NCBI RefSeq assembly: GCF_030272615.1
Contig: NC_081405.1
Coordinates: 604,257,677 to 604,321,676 of the forward strand
Length of the DNA: 64,000 nt
Direction: 5' to 3'
Source of the DNA: Cryptomeria japonica
Lineage: Eukaryota; Streptophyta; Pinopsida; Cupressales; Cupressaceae
Shown: in pieces, positions 10,851-22,386 of the stretch
Layout of the letters: the number at the start of each line of letters is the position of its first letter
Numbering within the stretch: position 1 is the first letter of the stretch
Notes under the pieces: model-generated
Database searches by the model: none
What the model was told of the DNA's origin: nothing
The model's input: only the letters and a program-made list of their open reading frames with translations
Position numbers and translations under genes: made by a program

Positions 10851-12361
10851 AATCAAATATTGTTTTTTCTTGTTTCAAATTACTATTGAAGGTTTTAATC
10901 TTTTATATGATACATATTCGAATGAGGATGATGTGGGTCTCACCTAGTATTTATCTTGTGGATACAATACTTAACTTAGTAGGTTAAGATTTGGAGACGA
11001 AGTAGTATCGTGACACAACTTAGACACGAAACTCTACATTCTTACCTTAGATAATTTTGTTGACCTTCCTTATTTAACCTTAGGGTGACATCTATTAATA
11101 GAACAATAATAGGTCCCTATTTACTATCTGTCCAAATTAAACAAAACTAAGAGGATCACTTAGTAGCGCATGGAATTAATATGGACGATATATTTGTTAG
11201 GTAAACCATGTAAACTAACAAGTTCCTTCGGACTCATGAAATGACATCTTCAATATTGATATTAATACGACAGTCAACCTTCAAATACTTGTCATAATAA
11301 ACATGCTTAAAATTCTGGAGTGTATGGATGTAGGGAACCTTCTCCTTAAGATGTCCAATTGAACTTTAGTGAGAGTAATCCCACACTATGTTTGTCTTCT
11401 TAATATCAAGTTTGTTTGTTTTTTTTTCACAAAGATTCTTATAAGTGTAATTTTATTGGTTAATATATATTCATAATGACACTAATATTAAGGTTGATGT
11501 GTTACTTAATAATAATTTATTGTTAGTAATTAACAATACTATTGCAATAAGAACTATTTAACATATTAAATGTAATTTCTTACATAACATTAATAATGAT
11601 ATTTATTATCACTATTTGCATTTTATTTAACCTTTTTGAGAGGTCAGTATCATAGATAAATTTCGACATCATTCATAAACATACTAAAAAAGATTAATTT
11701 TCTTTATTTCTATTATCCCCTAATGTTTATTTGTGGAAAATATATATTAACATTTGCATTTTAAAATTGTGTCTCCCAATTATTAAATTTTATATAATAG
11801 TAATCTAAATATTAGCGTTTATATTAATATCATTAAAAAAGTGACATTCATTTTGTAACATAACTATTTTACTTGATTCAAATTTTTTTAATTTTTTTTA
11901 TTGATAATAGTGAAAATTAACATATGTATTTCTTATACTAATATGTGACAGATGATTCCACTTCCTTATTTCAAAGTAAATCTTAACAAGAATTCAAACA
12001 AATAACTTTCTAAAATAATGAATTCAGATATAGGATTAATTTATTCCTCCTTTATCCGCCGCCATAAGGAGAAATTGCTCACGGGGCAGGTAAATCTTGA
12101 TTCTCCTTTACATGAATTAGTCTGTGGTTTATCTTCAAAAGCTTTGAATTATGTCAACTGTTATTTGTCAATGGCAGTTGTATCTCCAGTCCACAGAATG
12201 TTGTGTCTTTAGCTAATTTTATTGGAATATTAATGCTTATTCATAATGTAATAAAATTATTTTAGTGATTTTGAGGTTTATTGTAATACAGACCTAAATA
12301 TATCAACTGCTCTGATGCTACCTAAATACTATGTTAGATTTGAACTTGGATGCTTGAGTCG
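10851..12361 (+). repeat. 1.5-kb direct repeat, copy B (uninterrupted)
   Basis: It matches copy A over its length, from AATCAAATATTG to GGATGCTTGAGT. Around 11095-11110 it reads AATAATAGGTCCCTATTTAC, the empty target of the LTR element found in copy A. No gene is visible; the open frame at 12018 also exists in copy A (3913) but is not conserved beyond a few codons. Confidence 0.75.
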
Positions 12362-12429
12362 GTAGCAGAGTCATTTTGTTCAGCAGACATACTCAACACA
12401 GAGCTATATTTGAAAAAATCATGATCAAG

Positions 12430-12960
12430 GTATGCAGTGATAAATGCAAATAGAAGGCGTTTTGCGATTACCTTGTCATTGTTTGTCCCTCATATGAGTG
12501 GTTTGCAAAAAGAGATAAACTTGCAGACCATGTGGAGCTATGCTAATAGAGTACTTGTTAGATGAGCACGATCATAATATGCCTATTACAGTGCCATTAT
12601 CTGCTATTATCAAGAGCATCTTTAGATTTAATATTCCAACATTTTGGACTGCCTCTTCTCTCTTTATTGTGCATAGTTGGGTTCAAGGTGATATGATGGC
12701 CTAATCAAAGGCTCACCACAAAACAACTCCTCTAATAATTCAGTTTCATAAACCAATGGCACTTATTTCCCACAATTCTTGTTATTTATCAACACACTTT
12801 GCATGGAACGTTAGACAAAATTTCAAGAATTCTCAGGGTTACAGCATCAGCAATGTCCCATCTTTGGGTTATTTTCTTAAATCTGTTTGCATGCATTTCT
12901 ACTTGATGGGTCATAGCTGCAACATTGTTAGATTGATTTTTTTTTGGTGCATGTAAGGAA
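12430..12960 (+). pseudogene. Unrecognised coding-like fragment
   Basis: Two adjoining frames give protein-like text. The first reads VCPSYEWFAKRDKLADHVE (from about 12487). One base off, it continues MLIEYLLDEHDHNMPITVPL and then NIPTFWTASSLFIVHSWVQGD to about 12705. The residue mix (Trp, His, Asp, Tyr in a balanced non-repetitive pattern) looks like a real host protein exon. I do not recognise the family. It begins about 70 bases beyond the end of the 1.5-kb repeat. The shift between frames suggests a broken remnant. Confidence 0.35.
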
Positions 12961-14390
12961 GCCGTGGGATTAAGTCTATATCTATGTATTGCAGTACACA
13001 GGTTTTGTGTTGAATCAAAGCAAAGAAATACTTGCATAGATTTAGGCAATCAACAGGCTCTGTCCATTTTATTTTAACCTCTATTTCCAGTTAAACTAGG
13101 GAGCTGCAAATGGACATGATGTGCATGCTTGCAATGACAAATCCATTAGGTTTAACCTCTATTTCCACCTAAACATAGTTAGAATAGAGAATTGAGCGTG
13201 CATAGGCGCATGGAATACTTTTTATTCTATTGTTAGTATTGGAGTATTCTAATTTTCTTTTTTAACACAAATTAATCAGATCATTTGTAGGCCAGACCCT
13301 AGCGTATAGATTTCTTGCATCTGAGATGTTTGGTATTGGCATGCGGCTTAAGTATGCAATAACATCCTATGTTCCTTGTCTATATTTTAGTTGGCACACA
13401 ATTTGTTACACAATTTGGTGTTCGAATTTATAACCAGATTTATTAGATTTTCCATTTAATTCAATGAATATTCATCTCGTGCGCAGATTAAAAAGTTGTC
13501 AATCAATATTTTATACGTCCATATTTACTACACACAGTAACTTCCAAATATACTACAACATCACCTAAAAAATAACTTGCAGGTTTTATGGAAAAAGCTT
13601 GCAACCGCTAGTAATAGCGGTTGTTTATTTTTTTGTTGTTGTAATATTGCCCATAATTCTCTTTGGAATAGGCTGTTTAATTATTATCAAATATTATCGC
13701 ATATAAAGGATCTCACGTTTTGATCTGGCTCAAATTTCTATGTTACCCATCCTAGAAATAATTTCTTGAACAAAAGTCTTTAGCTCACGCTTCACATTGA
13801 GAGTTGGAAGATACGCTATAGAGATCTTTGATGAGTAGATTGCGGTGTCTGAAGAGATCGGATGAACGTGCAGCTGAAAATGTGTTGGCCCATTCTGTTA
13901 GAGTTGAACCCAGATCGCGGTTCTTGAATAGATTATGCAGAGAAGAGAAGAATGCCCCAACTGCGAGAAGATTAGAGATTGCGGCTACCAAAGAAGATCA
14001 AATCAAGGGTTTGCTATGATAGATCACTGCTATAGCCGCTAGTGATAAGTTTGAATAAATCAGAGTCAAAACCAAGATTTGTAAAACGTAAAGTTAGTTG
14101 GTTTGCATTTAGAGTCGCCATCTACAGAGCAAAGTTGCTCCCAAGAAATATGGGTAAATCCAGGTCAAAGTGTTTGTAGAAGAGTAATTTAAAGCTACAG
14201 AAGCAAAGCCAGTCTACATAAACAGATCACTGAGAACGAGCCATCAAAGAAGTTGGAGTTTTTTGAAGTCGTATAAGATAAAATCACTGAAGTCTGAACC
14301 GGAGCAGGCTTGAGCAAAGTCAAAGATTATGAAGGTGCATGAAGTTGTTTAAAGGAGCTAATTTGCAGTAACAGAAAGTTTAATTTTATT
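12961..14390 (+). other. Intergenic DNA with a small hairpin
   Basis: This is mostly AT-rich. At 13602-13623 CAACCGCT and AGCGGTTG form a perfect 8-bp stem with a 6-base loop, followed by a T-rich run. A short phrase ('ttaacctctatttcca') occurs twice at about 13074 and 13151. The reading frame at 13828-14019 is rich in Arg and Glu but unrecognised. Confidence 0.45.
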
Positions 14391-14399
14391 TTAGTTTCA

Positions 14400-15600
14400 A
14401 TGGGTAAAGTTGGAAAAAAAGATAATGAAAGAAAAGAATGATTTGGAAGAAGATTTGAAAGTTTATAAAAAAATGTTCATAAATGAATTCTCATTTAAAA
14501 GAGAAACAAGCTGAAAAATATAAACTTTTAGATGAGAATTAGGAGCTTGAGAAAAAATTGAAGAAAGTAAAAGAGAAAAATGAAGTGTTAGAGAAAATGC
14601 TAAAGTTGTTTGATGAAATTAAGAAGGAAAATGTAAATCTAAAAGAAAAGCTAGAGTTTCTCAAAAAAGAGAATGAATGTTTAAAATTGAAGCCATCTGT
14701 TTGTGAAATCTCATGTGGGACAGAAGATTTGTCTTGTTCTTTTGATCAAACAATTAATTTGTGTGAAGTTGTTGTTGGTAAAGAATATGAGGCCAAAGGT
14801 CAAAGTATGTTTGAAATTACAAAATCTTCAGATTGTGATGTTGATAAAAAAGATTGTTTGAAAAGAATGTTGGTTTCAAAATCATGAAGAAAATGGGTTA
14901 TGAAGGTAAAGGATTGGGAAAGTATGGACAAGGAATCAAAGAGCCCTTTCGGCCAATAGAGAGGCCAAAATATGAAGGGTTTGGATATAGCAAAGGTGAA
15001 AATGATGTTCAAAATGATACATATTTAAACAAATTAGTCCAAAGAAAGAAAGAAATCGGTGTTCTCATTGTAATAGAGAAGGTCACATAAAAGACATGTG
15101 TTGGGATCTACATCCCTGTAATATCTGTGGTTTAAGAAATCATTCTGAAAAATTGCGCTCAAAGAAAGAATGGAAGAATGAATCTATGACAGGTTGTATA
15201 AAAATGGATCATGGATGGATCTATGGACCTAGTTGGCAAAAATTTACAAGTATGTTTAAAAGGTTGTACAAATGTTCATATGTCAAGACTAATAGAAGTC
15301 ATGAAAAGTTTTGATGTTCAAAAGCACTAACAAATTTTTTGAATCAGAAGAAATCATTGTCTAGCAAGATAATTACAAATTGTCTGATATTTTGAAAACA
15401 AAAATAAAGATTAGAAAAACTACCACAGTAGTTGGACAAAGCCAATACAAAGGCATCATGATTAAAAAAATTAGTAGATCTAGAGATGGTTTGAAGTTAT
15501 CAAGTAAGGAAAGGATTTTAAAGTCTAAATACTTGGTTATCAACAATAGAAATGAGACAAAAGAAGACAATAGTCAAGAACAAATGAATTAGAGAATGCA
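14400..15600 (+). pseudogene. G-patch plus zinc-knuckle protein remnant
   Basis: The region first encodes a long Lys/Glu-rich coiled coil (about 14410-14690). A G-patch domain follows (about 14854-14990, NVGFKIMKKMGYEGKGLGKY then GQGIKEPFRPIERPKYEGFG). Next comes a CX2CX4HX4C zinc knuckle, CSHCNREGHIKDMC (about 15057-15100), with a second Cys/His cluster just after. G-patch and CCHC modules bind nucleic acid. The combination is found in some retroelement gag or protease proteins and in plant proteins of unclear origin. No reverse transcriptase is near. It is broken in several places and probably old. Confidence 0.6.
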
Positions 15601-17100
15601 ACAACATTCATGGTAGTTGAGATAAAAGGGGAGTCTTGGAAGATAATCTCACCTACCCCTAGTCACATCCTCCTTATGCATTTGCTAGCTACTTTTGTCA
15701 GCTCCAATTTACAGGCATATCCCTTAGCTTTAATGACAAGTAATGAAGGACGATTTGAGCAAGATTTGTTTTGACTAAAATGTAATTTAATATTTGTGTT
15801 TCCCTCTCTTTGTTGGTGATATATAGAAGAGTCTAGAAGTCTCTTGTATTGCTGAAGAAATAGTAGGTGTGGCCATGAATAGGGGTAGAAGTTTCTAGTC
15901 TGAAATTTTGTGGAGTAGCAAAGCTATTAGAGGATGTCAATTTGATTATAATTGTGTTTTGAATGTATGAGCAATATCTCAATCTGTCAATCAAATGTAA
16001 TATTTTATTTTTCTTAATATAAATTTTCTTTTGCTCTATTTATATGCTCCACTATTTTCTAACATTGTAGTTAAGCAATTTGTAGGGTGTGAAATAGAGA
16101 ACTATATACGAGTCATATTAAATATGGAAGTCATATTAAAAAAAATGAGACTAATTAAGAAAATAGATTGGATTGAAATTTAAAGTTGAGGTCACAAGTT
16201 AAAAAATGAAACAAGTGGGTTTGTAAACCTCATTTAAACAATACATGATATAATTGGAAGTAATTAATCTTTGTTAAATTCATGTATAAGGGGATGTCAT
16301 TTACCAACCTGGGTTGTGGCTCACAAGGACCAAAAAAATATCCTTATATTTGTACCTTTCTATTATGATTGAAATGTTAAAAGTATAATTTGTATTACTC
16401 ACAAGGATTTGAAGATATGATATATTCTCTATTTGTGGTGGAAGAATTCTAGTGAGATTCAAGCTTGCAATTTACTTCTACAACAAAATAATGAAACTCT
16501 AAGAATCCATTTTCTTACTAAAAAAAATTACATTCTCATTCATAAAATAACTTAATAACAACAAGCATACATGTTGATAACATGAAAATATTCTAAGCTT
16601 GGTAAGAACAATCACAATCCAATTCATTTGTAATATTTCTTGCAACTTTGAGAATGCCTTTTAACTATGTAATCACAATATGCTTATTAGTAGGATCATT
16701 CAGACAAGGATAAGATGAAACTTGGATTGTTATACTTATAGAATTTGTATCCATAGCTCTCGATTTTGCTTGAACCTTCATACATGGAATATTTTCTCTC
16801 AAGAGGAATAATTTAATAAGATCTTATGTCAAAAATCATGTTATTCACTAGAGGTATCTTAATGAAGATACAACATCATGTCGAGGTGCCCTGAATTGAC
16901 CAACAACATGAATTTTGACTTCTATAGTTTCAACATTGTAATACGGGAGATTGTTATAATGCAAACATTTGGTGAATAAAAGACATCTTGGAATTATTCT
17001 ATTGTTATTGTTTATTGGGTTTGGTTCTCTCTCTTTTGTTTGTGATGTTGGAAGGTATCATCTTAAGATCCTAAATATGTTAATTTTTATATATTATAAC
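15601..17100 (+). other. Non-coding DNA after the G-patch remnant
   Basis: No gene, tandem structure or RNA gene is recognised. The stretch 15600-16080 has the look of an untranslated tail (T-rich, no frames). The stretch 16100-17090 is AT-rich intergenic DNA. Confidence 0.45.
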
Positions 17101-18930
17101 TTTAAAGTATAGAGAGAATGAGCGGGAATGGGCGAGCTAGGGTTTTGGCAACCAAAGACCCAAGTGATGGGGTGAGGATAGCGATGCAGATGGTGTGGTA
17201 GCGGGCCTCTTGACCTCTAATCGGTGCTTTGACCTATGTACAGTTCATGACCTCTACGTGAGTTTGTGCGGGGTTTATTTTGCTGAAGATTTCGTCTCCC
17301 TCTGTCCAAGTGTGGAAGTTGTGTTGTGCATTGCAAATGGCTTCTATTGTGGATGGGGCACTAGATTGGAAATGTTTTGTGGGTTGTTTGGGATGTGCAA
17401 AGGGGTGTGTGGGTGGATCTTTGGGGAAAAGCATTCTTTTATTGCTACCTCTATTGGTGGGATGATGTTGTTGTGTTCATTATGTTTGGCTTTCATCCTC
17501 CTGTTGACTTGTTGTCTTTAGGATAAACTTGGTCAAGTGCCTTTGGCAGTGCCTTTTCCTCCTCTTGATATCTTCTTGCTAGGATCCCCTTTGGATTTTG
17601 TTTTTTGGCATTTGGGGGTATGTTTTTTGGTGCTATTTGGTGTCCTCTATTTTTGGGATGGTTTTGGAGGATGGGGTCTATATTTTTATATTTTTATCTC
17701 TTAACTCCTTCCTATCCTTGTGATGAGGGTTTTGTTGTCCCCTCTCAACTTTCTTCCTTGGCTTTGTTTTTTTCGCTTCATGTTATTCATCTTTAGACTG
17801 CTCTGGTATTTCCTATGGAGGTGGTCATGTCTTCTATTGAGAGGGAGATGGATGTGGATGGAGTTGTCCCTTCTCCTTTTGAAGTGGACTTGGATGCTTT
17901 TAGACTTTCTTGGAAGTGTTGTTGGGGGACTAATGAAGTCTTGACTTTGGACCGTAAGGGAGCTGATGCTAGCTTTTCTGCTATATTATTCCATGTATTT
18001 CCTATTGAGGTGGAGATCTTGTATGGTAAGCTAGAGCTCAATCTCATGGATAATGTTGTGGGAGCCATGCCTAATCCCATTATTTTGGTTGAGGAGGCTT
18101 TTCCCTTCATGGTGGAGATATTGTTTGGGGATGGTGTTGGAGTTTACCCTTCTCCCATTGAGGTGGACTTGGATGTTGATATTGATACTAGGAATTGCTG
18201 ATGGGGGGCTATCGGTGCCCCATTTTTTTCCTGTTGGAGAATAGAGGATGGTCTTCTAATTGGTTTTCCTACTTTTTCCTCTATTGAGGTGGGGATCTTG
18301 GAGTGTATAATGTGCTCAACTTTGTTCATTCTCAAGATCAAGGTTAGGGGAACCTTTCAAAAACCCATTGTTTCAGGTTTTGGGAGCCTTGTAAAACCCA
18401 CACTCAAGGTTGAGGGAGCCTAGCAAAACCCTACTTTTCTTATTTCTTTCAGGGATAAGCTGGTTGCTAGAAGTTTTCAAGGGCCTAATCAGGCCAGTGC
18501 TTGTTTTTTGTTAGGTTTTGGTTTTGTGGCTTCTTGTGGCCCAAAGATTCTATTACAGGTTATGGGAGCCTAGAAAAACCCTTCTTGTTGGCTAAGGGTA
18601 CCTAATATTACCCTCGTTCTTTGTTACTTTTAGTCTAATGGTTACTGACTTAGACCCTGGGTTTGGGCTAGCCTATTTTGTAAGGTTTTACTCTTGATGT
18701 ATGGATGATGTTCAGTTGGTTGTGGTTGAGATGACTTGTTTATGCTTTTTGTAGCCTTAGGTTTTGGGCTCTAGATGCCTGTAAGTCCAGAAGGTTTCAG
18801 GGCTTTTCTAAAATTTGTGGTTCATTGCCAGGTGGGCTTGTTCTCTATTTGATGGCAACTCTTTGTTTGTAAGGGTTTTGAGGCCCCTTCAAACCCTATT
18901 TTATCCTAATCAAAAAGTTTAAATTATATG
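17101..18930 (+). mobile_element. LINE-related element, defective (plus strand)
   Basis: The 3' end, TTTTGAGGCCCCTTCAAACC then TATTTTATCCTAATCAAAAA (18870-18915), is the same tail as at 36670-36715, the reverse complement of 42655-42710 and the reverse complement of 54985-55035. The body between 18330 and 18600 repeats phrases such as GGGAGCCTAGCAAAACCCT and shares them with the minus strand of 55140-55640. No reverse transcriptase is present. The frames at 17195 and 17815 show T-rich compositional translation rather than a known protein. It is read as a non-autonomous or deleted non-LTR element. Confidence 0.6.
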
Positions 18931-19865
18931 TCACTAAACAAGTGGTTCTTATGTATTCAACAGTATTTAAGATCTTTCTAATAAATTTAAAGCAGAAGTT
19001 TACAACTGCATATAATTAATTTTAGTACTTTTTCACTTCTTCTATTAGAAAATAAGGTTAAAAAATTAGTATGGTTGTTATGGTGGTAAAGAATGCATAA
19101 GGTGCATATCCAAAAGATTTTTTATTTTCAATTTCTTAAAATCAATGTGTGTCAATTGTTGTCATGTGTACAATTGTCTTGTCCTAAATACCCAATATGT
19201 ATAGATACATAACATATCTCATAATGTAGGATGTAGAATGGGCCAATCTTATGTAATCTCCAGAAATGACCTAGAAATATAAATAGTAATAGAACCCATC
19301 TTACCTATAAAGCACAATATGATACATCTTTAGAGTGAATGTACATGAACAAGGAAGTAGCTCAATGAAATATCAATTCTAGAATTCACTGTATGGCTCA
19401 CTTTTTCTAGAATCTAGATTTCATATCCCAATCTCAAACTTGAACAAAATTGAAAAATATCTAATTTGAAATCCAAAGAAATAGTCTGAATCTACCTTAT
19501 AACATAAATATGAAATATTTAAAATAGTGTGGAATAAGCCAAAAACAGTAATGCTAAGAAAATCATCAAGGGAAAAGCCTCCAAAGGTGAAATATTTTGA
19601 TTAATATAACATTTTCAGAAAATATGAAAGAGATGAGTTTTCCTCATAAGATATGTCCTACAACTTTGGCCTAAGTTACATGAGTAGTAGGGGAAAGTAC
19701 ACAGTACTTGAACACATTGCAATGGCTATGATAACAATTGTTTATTTAATACTACACTTGTTGATTTAATGTGCAATTTTGTTTTTTTTTACAAAATTGC
19801 ACCACTAGTTGTGAGTTTAAAGTTGATGTTGCTAATGATGACTACCCATAATTGAATGAAATGCA
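18931..19865. other. Intergenic AT-rich DNA
   Basis: No gene, repeat or RNA recognised. Confidence 0.5.
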
Positions 19866-20038
19866 TCCCTCAGTTCTAAAAAGTCACCAATCATATGATG
19901 CCACATCAGCTGCACGAGTACGGGTCTCTATTTTGCATGACCATGGTCTCACTTTTTTTTGTGTTGTTTTGGACACCTTGAAAAAAAGCATGCTGATGTG
20001 GCATCATATTTGACGGTGTCACCCCGAAACCTGAGTGA
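19866..20038. mobile_element. Small fold-back (MITE-like) element
   Basis: The 18-base arms ATATGATGCCACATCAGC (19893-19910) and GCTGATGTGGCATCATAT (19992-20009) are exact inverse complements. Imperfect pairing extends outward on both sides, from TCCCTCAG on the left to CTGAGTGA on the right. The central 80 bases are unpaired. This is the shape of a miniature inverted-repeat transposon; no transposase or clear target duplication was identified. Confidence 0.6.
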
Positions 20039-20460
20039 TAACTAGGGGACTTGCCAAGTAAGCTGTTGTAGAGAATGGGGAATGATTTAAAATTTCCACA
20101 TAAGATTTTGAGAAAAACAAAGTTAGGATGCTCAATTGTCCTCTCCTCACCTCTATAAAATCTATAAATTGTATAAAAATTCAATCTTTGTTACCTAGTG
20201 TCATTTCAATTATAATGAGTGCCTCAATGTTAATTACACATGCGAAAAAAATGGAAGTTCGAGATAAGAGAACCTAGTATATAAGAAAAGACAGCCTTGT
20301 TAGATCTGTGAAATGATATAATAATATTTCAATAAAAAATTATATAATAAAAATGAAATTGAAACAAAGTTATACGAGTTAAGAATTGTTTTCAGGTGTG
20401 ATATAACAACAAGATGAAAGTTTCTTCTGATTGACATGAAACAAGAAGATTTTTGCATGG
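20039..20460. other. Intergenic DNA
   Basis: AT-rich; nothing recognised. Confidence 0.45.
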
Positions 20461-20495
20461 TTTCCAGGGCCCCGTTTGTGGACTAGAAACTCCAC

Positions 20496-20785
20496 TTTTA
20501 AAGAAGCCTATCGGCTAATTATAGCCGTGGGTATCCTTATTCGTGTTGAAGCCCAGTCAATGAAGTCACCGTCAAGTTTCACTTGTGCACGGCTCTCATT
20601 TTTAATACAACACTTTAAAAAAATTAGCTCGAAGTTTGTCCCTTTTGCTCACACCTAGAGAACATCTGCTCATTAGCTCAAATCTTTAATTTGCCACCAA
20701 CGCCAATGTGGGACCTGGGTTAGCTAATAATTATAGAGTTGAAGCCGTGACAACGAAGTCACCGGCAAGCTTCACTTTTAAAATT
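20496..20785 (+). repeat. Duplicated 45-bp segment upstream of the kinase gene
   Basis: The segment GTTGAAGCCCAGTCAATGAAGTCACCGTCAAGTTTCAC, starting about 20547, recurs about 190 bases downstream as GTTGAAGCCGTGACAACGAAGTCACCGGCAAGCTTCAC starting about 20739. Both copies are preceded by GGCTAATTATAG / AGCTAATAATTATAG words. It lies 1.6-1.9 kb upstream of the receptor kinase start. The role is unknown; it may be the trace of a small transposon. Confidence 0.6.
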
Positions 20786-20949
20786 TGTAGAGAGCTGTGT
20801 ACAAACAAATGTGGCTTTAGTATCTACTATTAACCAAATTTTAAAATAAGAGAGCAGGACATTTTTAAGTGCAAGAAATGGGTGCCAGATCATCCACATG
20901 CCAAAGCTGAAAAATGGACGGAATTAGTGAAGTTCAGATAAGAGCAAGA

Positions 20950-21110
20950 GTATTCTTGTGACTGGCTGTGCAAGTTATATTGGAAGTCACACTACTTTGC
21001 AATTGTTGTTGGGTGGCTGTGATTGATAATCTGGACAATTCATGTGAAGAAGCTATTCAAAGAGTTGCTCAACTGGCTGGAAATATGGTAGCAATCTCAC
21101 TTTCTACCAG
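20950..21110 (+). other. Exon-like open segment, unrecognised
   Basis: The frame includes DNLDNSCEEAIQRVAQLAGN then MVAISLSTR and ends at AG|GTTTGT, which could be a splice donor. The composition is protein-like, but I recognise no family and found no partner exon. It is weak evidence of a gene remnant. Confidence 0.25.
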
Positions 21111-22186
21111 GTTTGTTCTCATTTTCTGTGAACAGTTGTTTACAAAAGTATATGGAATTGGTTTTTTTTCATGCTTTGTTTTCGAGGTATTATTTGCTTT
21201 GTTTTTTATTTTTGTGTAGATGGGTGTGCTGGGTTCAGAAAATTGTGTTATACTCCACCATGCCTTTCACAGGTCAAGTGCCGCTTTACATTGACCTAAA
21301 CATTTTTCATTTGTCTTTTTCAATATTATTTGATGCTGGGATTCCAACTCTGGTTCGAAACCATAGATGCAGTTTTGAAGTTGATTTAAAATTAAATGGG
21401 TGGGATTGACTCCCATTTAATAATATAAATTTTAATCATGAATTCAGCCTACTTTGGCTTCAATGAGTCATTTTCTGTACACTTCAACGAGAGCTAAGTT
21501 TTGTATAAAAGTATTGAATTAATAAAGCGAAATGTAGACCTTTAGCTTTTTTATTGACTTGTAATCAATCTAGTCAATAAATGTTGAATGGATCAAGGGA
21601 TTTTACCAAGATTCAAGCTAAAAAGCTAGTCTAACTTTTTCTTTTTTTTTCTCTCCTTAATGTCTTGTATAAAATTTCCATAGCTGTACAATAGATGTAA
21701 CAATGTGGTATATTGATATATTAGCATTTGAAGATAATAATGAGTGGTATTTATGGTTATATTTGTATTGTAATAAATATTTGTGACAATTCTAGTGTAT
21801 GTTTTTAACATTTTATCTAGAAAACTATCATAGTATTGAAGAATCATGAGCAGGTGTTTCGCAAAAAGTATATGCTTCTTTCTAAATATACTTAGTGAAT
21901 TAGAATTTTTGAATGATTTTTTTTGAAAGTTTATTGCAGTGTATTATAAAATTAATGACCAAAATACTAATGAAATCATAACAACCATAATATCTTACAT
22001 ATTTATTTATTTAATATTGAAAATCAAATTTGAAAGTGAATAACAATATTCCTTTCTTGTATCAATTTTCTTACAATTTAATAATAAATTTTAATATAAA
22101 TTTATAACATTTTTCATTATTCAATTTCTAATTTTTTAATCAAAATAACTTTTAAACAAAGATATTAAAATTTAAAAAATATCAAA
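21111..22186. other. Intergenic DNA upstream of the receptor kinase
   Basis: Very AT-rich; no gene recognised. Confidence 0.5.
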
Positions 22187-22203
22187 TTTATATATATAAA
22201 AAA
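22187..22203 (+). promoter_or_regulatory. Possible TATA box of the receptor kinase gene
   Basis: TTTATATATATAAAAAA lies about 190 bases before the start codon, and would leave a leader of roughly 160 bases. The region is AT-rich, so this is only a candidate. Confidence 0.35.
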
Positions 22204-22386
22204 CATCTAATTGAACAATTTTATTTTAGAATCTAGAAATTACACTTTCAAAACTCTAAAAATAAAATATCCTCATCTCATCTTCCACACTTTTCACGTT
22301 TATCTCAGCTATTTCTCCCTTGCCATCTGAAAAGGCGGATTATTTCATTTGCATTTACATTTGCATTCGCACTATCAGACACCACG

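Noticed and set aside
64-12361. Firm call of a complete LTR retrotransposon with 1.5-kb LTRs
   Set aside because: No clear TG...CA ends, purine tract or target duplication could be read, so it is left as a direct-repeat pair.
12789-13049. 86-codon minus-strand frame
   Set aside because: No domain, and it overlaps plus-strand exon-like text that is more protein-like.
13602-13640. Rho-independent-type terminator (hairpin plus T-run)
   Set aside because: This is a plant nuclear context; such terminators do not apply. Reported only as a hairpin.
17195-17521. 108-codon Cys/Leu-rich frame
   Set aside because: T- and G-rich untranslated LINE-like sequence; looks like membrane protein only by composition.
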